Shown one piece after another: positions 1-4,407 of a DNA stretch of 6,794 bases. The notes below the pieces were generated by a model that was not told the DNA's origin, ran no database searches, and was given only the letters and a program-made list of their open reading frames with translations. This DNA comes from an uncultured Acidobacteriota bacterium (GTDB taxonomy: Bacteria > Acidobacteriota > Terriglobia > Bryobacterales > Bryobacteraceae), in the NCBI GenBank assembly GCA_937952345.1, contig CALFYN010000150.1, forward strand, positions 1 through 6,794, written 5' to 3'. Both the position numbers and the translations under genes were made by a program. Position 1 is the stretch's first letter, and each line of letters starts with the position of its first letter.

Positions 1-693
1 CGAGTCAGCCCTGTGCTTGCCATTGGTTTTGACCGCAATGACAATCCTGGGTGGTGGATGTTAGGAAATGGTCAGGTCGATGCCTGGAGCCCTAAAATTT
101 CTTGGTTTGATTGGCATCATTCTCAATCGCTAAAAGACGCCTTCCCTGGTTTTGCTGACAAGTGGCTCTCCAAAGACTGGCATCAGGCGATCAAGACGGC
201 GATTTATTGGTATATGCGCAGCAATACACTCGCCGCAGGGCCAGATGGTTCACTCATCCTTACATGCGCTGCTCTCGAAGTTTTGGCTTGGCATTACCTC
301 GTGAACATGAAGAGAATGATAAGCACGGAGGGCTTCGGGAAGTTACCCGATTCGGATTGGCTTCGCCTGCTTGTCAGTCAAGCGCGAATTCCCCTTCCTC
401 TCCCTTCGACACTATCTGAACTTGAAGCCGTGTCTAGGGCCATGAACTGGAATGATGGGCCGGACGCAGTTGTAAAAGTCCGCCACAACTTAGTACACTT
501 TCGCGGTGAGAAGAAAGGGAACCCGAAGCCAACAGATGGGAAAGTCGTTTTTGAGGCTTGGAATCTTGGCCAGCAGTATATCGAGTTTGTCCTTCTGTAC
601 CTGTTTGGTTACAACGGCCAGATTGCGAATCGAACCGGTGTGCCTAGTTGGATTGGAACCGTAGAGGATGCTCCGTGGACAGTTGAGGGCTAG
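1..693 (+). CDS. HEPN-like domain protein, 3' part (5' end outside window)
   Basis: The frame is open from base 1, so this is probably the C-terminal 230 residues of a longer protein. A GTG at 13 could be read as a start but has no visible Shine-Dalgarno. Numbering from that GTG, a helix ending in ALEVLAWHYL (87-96) is followed by RHNLVH (R157 to H162), which fits the R-x4-6-H signature of HEPN domains. A second helical stretch (EAWNLGQQYIEFVLLYLFGY, 181-200) and a tail with NGQIANR and VEDAPW follow. This order resembles the C-terminus of ApeA-like HEPN proteins as I remember that family. Many HEPN proteins are RNases in defence or toxin systems, but activity here is inference. No signal peptide or membrane segment is visible. 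Codon use is far less G/C-rich than in the genes after base 1200, which suggests horizontal transfer. It points toward the oppositely oriented tRNA genes. Confidence 0.7.
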   Translation, partial: RVSPVLAIGFDRNDNPGWWMLGNGQVDAWSPKISWFDWHHSQSLKDAFPGFADKWLSKDWHQAIKTAIYWYMRSNTLAAGPDGSLILTCAALEVLAWHYLVNMKRMISTEGFGKLPDSDWLRLLVSQARIPLPLPSTLSELEAVSRAMNWNDGPDAVVKVRHNLVHFRGEKKGNPKPTDGKVVFEAWNLGQQYIEFVLLYLFGYNGQIANRTGVPSWIGTVEDAPWTVEG

Positions 694-990
694 GAGGAAC
701 TGGCATGAGTCGAGAACTAGCCCTTACCCCTCCCCCCCACCGTGTTCACTCACTTTCGGAAGATTCGCTTCACTTGGCAGTTTGTGTTGTCATCCCAGAT
801 GATCTTCATCCCCGCGCCGTCCTGTTTGATGCTGGAGCGCTGTTCGCACATTCGAATGGCTGCAAAAGTACAGGCAGTAGCATCCGTTCGATTGCGATCT
901 GAGAATGCAAGTTCAGAAGTGCTCCCTGTGAAAGTCCCTGTAGTGGGAGAAACAGTGACGATTCAGTGATCTTTATCTTGTTGATTTGAA
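694..990. other. Unexplained low-G+C stretch between the HEPN-like gene and the tRNAs
   Basis: Apart from the doubtful 705-902 frame, nothing firm is visible here. There is no stable hairpin followed by a T-run on either strand, so no intrinsic terminator can be called for the converging HEPN-like gene or for the tRNA pair. A weak inverted repeat (TCTGA/TCAGA, 898-902 and 913-917) has a 10-base loop and could be chance. Base composition matches the upstream gene rather than the G+C-rich DNA beyond the tRNAs, so the stretch probably belongs to the same acquired block. Confidence 0.5.
705..902 (+). CDS. Doubtful 65-residue hypothetical protein, possibly frameshifted
   Basis: An ATG at 705 follows a strong Shine-Dalgarno (AGGAGG, 692-697, 7-base spacing) that overlaps the stop codon of the upstream HEPN-like gene. 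The arrangement therefore looks like a second gene of an operon. The 65-residue product resembles nothing I know and has no motif, signal peptide or membrane helix. After ten codons it crosses a run of seven C (732-738). The +1 frame beyond that run is open from 721 to its stop at 967-969. Loss of one C would give an 87-residue protein instead. Either the C-run has shifted a real small gene, by mutation or sequencing error, or the frame is chance behind a fortuitous Shine-Dalgarno. Confidence that a protein is made is low. Confidence 0.3.
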   Translation: MSRELALTPPPHRVHSLSEDSLHLAVCVVIPDDLHPRAVLFDAGALFAHSNGCKSTGSSIRSIAI

Positions 991-1066
991 TGGAGCCGGC
1001 GGTCGGAATCGAACCGACGACCTTCTGATTACAAGTCAGATGCTCTACCAACTGAGCTACACCGGC
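991..1066 (-). tRNA. tRNA-Thr (anticodon TGT)
   Basis: The - strand folds into a complete 76-base cloverleaf. The acceptor stem is GCCGGTG with CGCCGGC, with one G-T pair. The anticodon stem TCTGA/TCAGA carries the loop CTTGTAA, giving anticodon TGT, which reads ACA. The T arm is GTCGG-TTCGATT-CCGAC, the discriminator base is T, and the terminal CCA is encoded (991-993 on the + strand). It lies 18 bases downstream of tRNA-Gly and is surely co-transcribed with it. In many bacteria a Gly-Thr tRNA pair is followed by the tuf gene. Here the DNA after the 3' CCA end is instead low-G+C sequence with no tuf, which makes this tRNA 3' end a likely integration site. Confidence 0.97.
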
Positions 1067-1084
1067 GCGATCGGGGGACAGGAA

Positions 1085-1159
1085 TGGAGCGGGAGACGGG
1101 AATCGAACCCGCAACCAACAGCTTGGAAGGCTGTGACTCTACCATTGAGTTACTCCCGC
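1085..1159 (-). tRNA. tRNA-Gly (anticodon TCC)
   Basis: The - strand folds into a complete 75-base cloverleaf. The acceptor stem is GCGGGAG with CTCCCGC. The anticodon stem ACAGC/GCTGT carries the loop CTTCCAA, giving anticodon TCC, which reads GGA. The T arm is GCGGG-TTCGATT-CCCGT with one G-T pair, the discriminator base is T, and CCA is encoded. It is the first gene of the two-tRNA transcript: its 5' end lies about 14 bases after the predicted transcription start, and tRNA-Thr follows 18 bases downstream. Confidence 0.97.
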
Positions 1160-1180
1160 AACTCGTTGGGCCGAATTTCT

Positions 1181-1209
1181 ATTGTACGGAAAGCGCGGGC
1201 CGCATGCAA
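1181..1209 (-). promoter_or_regulatory. Promoter of the tRNA-Gly/tRNA-Thr operon
   Basis: On the - strand the -10 box TACAAT (1181-1186, 5 of 6 consensus bases) lies 17 bases from TTGCAT (1204-1209), which keeps the TTG core of a sigma70-type -35. The predicted start is near 1173-1175, about 15 bases before the mature 5' end of tRNA-Gly. The promoter begins only four bases after the stop codon of the small upstream gene, so the tRNA unit does not depend on hydrolase-operon transcription. No terminator separates the two, so some read-through is possible. Confidence 0.7.
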
Positions 1210-1212
1210 AAT

Positions 1213-1446
1213 CTATTGCGGCGGGAGGAGGCTGCCGCCACGCAGGACGACCCACTCCTTGGCTCCGGCGGCGGGATCGACGAAGGCCCGGGGCACGATC
1301 AACGTATTCACCTCGTCGTGCAGGATGGCCGCAGCTACTTCATAAAGGCGGTCGGCCTCGAAGGTGCGCCCGCTTTTGCGGCTGACATCGCCCAGTTGCA
1401 CCAGGGCATCGAACACACGTACCGTATCCGCTGTCGATTGCATCAT
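1213..1446 (-). CDS. 77-residue protein with one TPR-like motif
   Basis: The start chosen is ATG at 1446. A second ATG follows at once, and AGGAGG lies six bases upstream (1453-1458). A longer reading from an ATG at 1617 exists but would overlap the end of the hydrolase gene and has no such site. Residues 14-41 fit the tetratricopeptide helix-turn-helix pattern, with ALVQLG, then SGR, then EADRLYEVAAAI placing Gly, Ala, Tyr and Ala at the consensus positions 8, 20, 24 and 27. One repeat is normally too short to fold alone, so it may bind a partner or form oligomers. The rest (NTLIVPRAFVDP, then KEWVVLRGG) is unrecognised. It has no signal peptide. It lies 46 bases after the hydrolase on the same strand and is probably co-transcribed with it. 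Function unknown. Confidence 0.65.
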   Translation of the reverse strand: MMQSTADTVRVFDALVQLGDVSRKSGRTFEADRLYEVAAAILHDEVNTLIVPRAFVDPAAGAKEWVVLRGGSLLPPQ

Positions 1447-1492
1447 CTCCGCCCTCCTATCCGTAGAGACGCGCGGGGAGGGGGTAGAGTTC

Positions 1493-2653
1493 CTAAATTT
1501 GCGCGGCGGCGCGCTGGAGCCATGCTTCATGCACCAGACGGTCCTTGCGGCGCTCCCATTCCGCATCAGGGAAAACATGGAGACGGCGGCGATCGGCGGC
1601 GGGGATGGCGCGGCCAATGCCGAGTGTTCCGCCCTCGCGGTCGTATGTGGCGTAGAGCGGATCCATGGGGACGTTCCAGTCGGCGGTCCAGCCGGCGATG
1701 CGAGTCACGGGGAGCGCGGCGATGCGGGCGCGCATGGGCTCGGGGAGTTGGAGCGCGGTGCAGAGCCAGAGCGCGGCGGGTTTGGTGACCACCAGGGGCC
1801 GGTGGCTGGCGGTAGGAACGAAGGCGTATTCGAAGGGCGTACCGGCGCCGTCGAGGAGGCGCGTGACGCGTGCGCGCAGATCGGCGAAAAAGGATTCGCC
1901 GAAATTCGGCATGGAGACGACGGTATCCTGATCGCCGTTATACACGAACGTTGGGCCTCGGCGGGCGTGGAGGGCGTAGAGCTGCGCGGCGCGATCGCCG
2001 AGGAAGGAGAGCGAGCGATAGGGGATGCCCTGGCACATGGGCTTGGAACGATCCCAGTAGCCGCCGGGTCCGTCGAGGTTGCCGCCACCGGTGAGGAGGC
2101 AGGCTTTGAGGCGTGTTTCGATGGCGCCGGCGAGGGAGAGCACGAAGGAACCCATGGAATAGCCGGCGGCGGCGATGCGGGCCGGGTCCACATCGGGGCG
2201 GGAGGCGAGGTAGCTCACGGCTTGCATGACGTCGCAAATCATGAGGCCGCCGAGCCAGCGGCCGATTTCTTCGGGTTCGACGATGCGGTCGTGGGCGCGT
2301 GTGCCGGAGAGGCGCTGGGAGTTGCGCTCGCCTTCGCCGGCCGGATCGTAGGTGAGCACGACGAAGCCCTGGCGTGCGTAGGCGGCTCCGGCGTAGAGGG
2401 CATACCAGGCGAACTTGTCGCCACCGTGGCCGTTGACGATGATCAACGCGGGGCGGCGCGGGGCGGAATCGGACGGGCGGTAGACAATGGCGGGAACGCG
2501 CATGCCGAGTTGCGTGGTGTAGGACACGCGCTCGACGGTGATGTCGGGGGCGAGGCGGAACTCGCCGTGCTTTTCGGCGTCGAGGGACGGGAGAGGTTGC
2601 GGGACATGCAGCGTGTTGCGTATCCGCTGGCGCGATTCTTCCACGGCGTCCAT
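1493..2653 (-). CDS. Alpha/beta hydrolase (acetyl xylan esterase / dienelactone hydrolase type)
   Basis: This 386-residue protein is probably a cytoplasmic serine esterase or related hydrolase. The start at 2653 (MDAVEE) is chosen because AGGAGGG (2662-2668) lies eight bases upstream. A reading from 2707 would add 18 residues and run into the divergent gene. Residues 40-60 form the leading strands. NGHGGDK (74-80) is the oxyanion-hole HG region, GYSMGS (164-169) is the nucleophile elbow with Ser166, NGDQDTVV (239-246) supplies the acid (probably Asp243), and ASHRP (282-286) supplies His284. The triad is therefore complete. YDPAGEGER (102-110) is typical of prolyl-oligopeptidase and acetyl-xylan-esterase relatives. 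The C-terminal 90 residues after the triad are Arg- and Trp-rich and unrecognised. No signal peptide is seen. The substrate cannot be told, and annotation as a peptidase or dienelactone hydrolase is also possible. It leads a two-gene - strand unit and is divergent from the SnoaL-like gene. Confidence 0.87.
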   Translation of the reverse strand: MDAVEESRQRIRNTLHVPQPLPSLDAEKHGEFRLAPDITVERVSYTTQLGMRVPAIVYRPSDSAPRRPALIIVNGHGGDKFAWYALYAGAAYARQGFVVLTYDPAGEGERNSQRLSGTRAHDRIVEPEEIGRWLGGLMICDVMQAVSYLASRPDVDPARIAAAGYSMGSFVLSLAGAIETRLKACLLTGGGNLDGPGGYWDRSKPMCQGIPYRSLSFLGDRAAQLYALHARRGPTFVYNGDQDTVVSMPNFGESFFADLRARVTRLLDGAGTPFEYAFVPTASHRPLVVTKPAALWLCTALQLPEPMRARIAALPVTRIAGWTADWNVPMDPLYATYDREGGTLGIGRAIPAADRRRLHVFPDAEWERRKDRLVHEAWLQRAAAQI

Positions 2654-2661
2654 ATCCGATA

Positions 2662-2668
2662 CCCTCCT
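2662..2668 (-). promoter_or_regulatory. Ribosome binding site deciding the hydrolase start
   Basis: On the - strand AGGAGGG stands eight bases before the ATG at 2653. It selects this start over the upstream in-frame ATG at 2707, which has no such site. Confidence 0.8.
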
Positions 2669-2677
2669 GGTGACCAG
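2667..2677. repeat. Short inverted repeat in the divergent gap
   Basis: CTGGT-G-ACCAG is an 11-base near-perfect palindrome in the 52-base gap between the divergent hydrolase and SnoaL-like genes, overlapping the edge of the hydrolase Shine-Dalgarno. It could be an operator for a dimeric regulator acting on both directions. It is short, and no regulator gene is present in the window, so this is tentative. Confidence 0.3.
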
Positions 2678-2690
2678 TGTCTCAGAAATG

Positions 2691-2696
2691 TACACT
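2691..2696 (+). promoter_or_regulatory. Candidate -10 box for a leaderless SnoaL-like/enolase transcript
   Basis: TACACT fits the TAnnnT -10 pattern and lies nine bases before the ATG at 2706, so transcription would start at or within three bases of the start codon. No Shine-Dalgarno precedes that ATG. No good -35 is visible; the best is GTGACC (2670-2675) with a short 15-base spacer. Confidence 0.35.
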
Positions 2697-2705
2697 AGAT
2701 CCTGC

Positions 2706-3107
2706 ATGAGCCATGTACAAACAGTGCAGTCGATCTACGGGGCGTTCGGACGGGGAGATGTTCCTGCGATTCTGAGCCATCTCGATGCGGACGTTGATTG
2801 GGATTACGGTGTTACGGACGGGGGCGCGCCCTGGATCAAGCCTCGGCGGGGGCGGGACGCGGTGGTCGAATTTTTTCAGGCGCTGGACGCCGTCAGTTTC
2901 ACTCGATTCGAGCCGAAGATGTTTCTGGCCGAGGGGAATGTGGTGGTGGTGCTGATTGAATTGGGGTTTGTCGTGAAGGCGACGGGGAAGAGTGTGAATG
3001 AGTCGGATGAGGTGCATATCTGGCACTTCAACGAGCAGGGGAGGGTGAGCCGGTTTACGCACAAGTGCGACACCCATCAACACTGGCTGGCTGCGCAGGA
3101 GGGTTAA
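2706..3107 (+). CDS. SnoaL-like / NTF2-fold protein
   Basis: This 133-residue protein has the usual length of the SnoaL-like group of the NTF2 fold, a cone-shaped domain used by ketosteroid-isomerase-type enzymes, polyketide cyclases and many small binding proteins. The N-terminal helix pair (VQSIYGAFGRGDVPAIL, 7-23) leads to DADVDWDYG (28-35), then RGRDAVVEFFQAL (48-60). The sheet core follows: FEPKMFLAEGNVVVVL (68-83), KATGKSVN (91-98) and VHIWHFNEQGRVSRF (103-117). His104, His107, Asp122 and His124 lie where the cavity of this fold is often lined, but no catalytic role can be assigned. No signal peptide. The start at 2706 lacks a Shine-Dalgarno. Its stop codon ends one base before the start of the Tat-exported enzyme, so the two are translationally coupled and probably act on related compounds. 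Codon use is high-G+C like its neighbours. Confidence 0.78.
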   Translation: MSHVQTVQSIYGAFGRGDVPAILSHLDADVDWDYGVTDGGAPWIKPRRGRDAVVEFFQALDAVSFTRFEPKMFLAEGNVVVVLIELGFVVKATGKSVNESDEVHIWHFNEQGRVSRFTHKCDTHQHWLAAQEG

Positions 3108-3111
3108 GTTG
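3097..3111 (+). promoter_or_regulatory. Shine-Dalgarno and TTG start of the enolase-type gene
   Basis: AGGAGG (3097-3102) lies six bases before TTG (3109-3111), inside the last codons of the SnoaL-like gene. The TTG gives MRRRDFL, a correct Tat signal start, which supports this rare initiator over any later ATG. Confidence 0.85.
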
Positions 3112-4305
3112 AGACGCCGCGATTTCCTTTCGTTGTTCGCCACGGCGGCCGCGCCGTTCCAGGCACAGGCACAGCGCGCGGCGGGGCGCGTGAAGATCAC
3201 CGATGTGAAGCAGGTGAATCTGCGGGTGCTGCGGGAAGCGGGGACGATGGAAGCGGCCTGGGATCCGGGGAATCCTCGGAAGTATTTCGTGGGTGGCGGA
3301 TCGGTGTTGCAGGTACATACCGATCAGGGGTTGACGGGGATCGGGCCGGGGGTGGATGACGGGCTGCTGGCGGCGGCGAAAGCACGGCTGGTGGGCATGG
3401 ACCCGTTCGATATCGAACAGCACGCCGGACGGCTTCGCTACTATGTGGCGGGCACGCATTACCGGGGTGGCTCGAATGTTGACATCGCGCTGTGGGATCT
3501 GATTGGGAAAGCGTGCGGGCAGCCGCTGTACAAGTTGTGGGGCGCGGCGAAGGATCGCGTGATCCCGTATGCGAGCATGATTCGACTGGAGACTCCGGAG
3601 GAGCGGGCGCGGATGGCGACGAAGCTCGCCGGGGACGGATTCCAGGCCATCAAGCTGCGCTTGCACCATGAAAGCATGCGGGACGATTTGCGGACGGTGG
3701 AGGCGGTGCGGCAGGCCACGGGCGGGAAGATGACGATCATGGTGGATGCCAATCAGGCGCAATCGAGCGGGAACTGGCAACCGGGTGTTTTGTGGGATTA
3801 CCGGCGGGCGCTCGATACGGCGAAGGAATTGGAGCGGATGGGGGTGTATTTTCTGGAGGAGCCGCTGCAGCGCTATGAATTCGCAAAACTGGCGGAATTG
3901 AACCGGCAATTGTCGATGCCGTTGGCTGGTGGGGAGAATAATCGCGGGATTCATGAGTTCCGGCAGATGTGCACGGACGGCGTTTACGACATTCTGCAAC
4001 CGGAGCCGCTGGTGACGGAAGGGATCACGGGGCTGCGGAAGATCGGCGCACTGGCGGAGGCGTTTGGGAAGCGAATCATGCCGCATCATGGCGGGGGAAA
4101 TATCGGAACCATTGCGACGCTGCACCTGGTGGCATCGTGGGCGCACGCTCCGTATTGGGAACTGCTGCACGATCCGCCGGTGGGTTCGTATGAGAACCGC
4201 TTTGTGATTTTCAAAGATCCGCCCAAGGTGGGTAAGGATGGTTATATTGACGTGCCTCGGGGGCCGGGGTTGGGCGTGGAAATCGATCCATCGCTGATTG
4301 TCTGA
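3109..4305 (+). CDS. Tat-exported enolase-superfamily enzyme (mandelate racemase / muconate lactonizing type)
   Basis: This 398-residue protein has the length of the family plus a signal. RRRDFLSLF (2-10) is a twin-arginine motif, and AQAQ (19-22) is a likely cleavage site, so it is probably folded with its metal in the cytoplasm and then exported. The N-terminal capping domain spans about 28-150. The barrel carries KLR (182-184, catalytic-base position), VDANQ (Asp213), LEEP (Glu250/Glu251) and GGEN (Glu276) as the three Mg2+ ligands. HH (326-327) lies at the position of the general-base His, and Glu351 is in YWELL. The family abstracts the proton alpha to a carboxylate to racemise, dehydrate or cycloisomerise acids. 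Where mandelate-racemase relatives have QPD, with the Asp partnering the His, this protein has QPE (Glu298). The substrate is unknown; a sugar-acid dehydratase is plausible. It is coupled to the preceding SnoaL-like gene. Confidence 0.9.
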   Translation: MRRRDFLSLFATAAAPFQAQAQRAAGRVKITDVKQVNLRVLREAGTMEAAWDPGNPRKYFVGGGSVLQVHTDQGLTGIGPGVDDGLLAAAKARLVGMDPFDIEQHAGRLRYYVAGTHYRGGSNVDIALWDLIGKACGQPLYKLWGAAKDRVIPYASMIRLETPEERARMATKLAGDGFQAIKLRLHHESMRDDLRTVEAVRQATGGKMTIMVDANQAQSSGNWQPGVLWDYRRALDTAKELERMGVYFLEEPLQRYEFAKLAELNRQLSMPLAGGENNRGIHEFRQMCTDGVYDILQPEPLVTEGITGLRKIGALAEAFGKRIMPHHGGGNIGTIATLHLVASWAHAPYWELLHDPPVGSYENRFVIFKDPPKVGKDGYIDVPRGPGLGVEIDPSLIV

Positions 4306-4322
4306 TTCCGCGCATCGATTCC

Positions 4323-4340
4323 CATTTGCGGACACAAATG
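4323..4340. repeat. Inverted repeat upstream of the permease gene
   Basis: CATTTG (4323-4328) and CAAATG (4335-4340) form a perfect 6-base inverted repeat around a 6-base spacer, 18 bases after the enolase-type stop codon. No T-run follows, so it is not a typical intrinsic terminator. It could be an operator for the permease or a weak 3' hairpin of the preceding transcript. Confidence 0.4.
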
Positions 4341-4360
4341 AGCGGTACGGCGCGCCATGC

Positions 4361-4374
4361 GGGGCAGTGGCCCC
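4361..4374 (+). repeat. GC hairpin in the permease leader region
   Basis: GGGGC-AGTG-GCCCC makes a compact 5-base-pair stem with a 4-base loop, 33 bases before the permease ATG. It lacks a T-run, so terminator function is not supported. In an mRNA leader it could affect translation. Confidence 0.3.
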
Positions 4375-4407
4375 TGGCGTGCTGGTTTGAGCGGTGGAAT
4401 TCAAACC

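Noticed and set aside
627..637. 11-base match (GAATCGAACCG) to the tRNA-Thr T-arm region, considered as an attachment-site remnant
   Set aside because: It is short, lies inside the HEPN-like coding region in a conserved-looking part of the protein, and does not include the tRNA 3' end.
870..940. Possible degenerate tRNA: TTCGATT plus a TCTGA...TCAGA stem resembling the tRNA-Thr anticodon arm
   Set aside because: The sequences around TTCGATT do not pair into a T arm and no acceptor stem can be drawn; the resemblance is probably chance.
806..1114. 102-residue - strand frame containing the stretch GVAQLVEHLTCNQKVVGSIP
   Set aside because: It is the translation of the tRNA-Thr gene, a well-known false protein in databases; the tRNA cloverleaf explains it.
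986..1345. 119-residue + strand frame with GGRNRTDDLLITSQ
   Set aside because: It is the antisense translation of the two tRNA genes, again a common database artefact, continuing as a shadow of the small TPR-like gene.
1364..2698. 444-residue + strand frame opposite the hydrolase
   Set aside because: It is an antisense shadow created by G/C-rich third positions; its product is Gly/Ala/Glu-rich without motifs, while the opposite strand encodes a complete catalytic triad.
4361..4374. GC hairpin as an intrinsic terminator of the SnoaL-like/enolase transcript
   Set aside because: No T-run follows the stem on the + strand, and the stem is only five base pairs.
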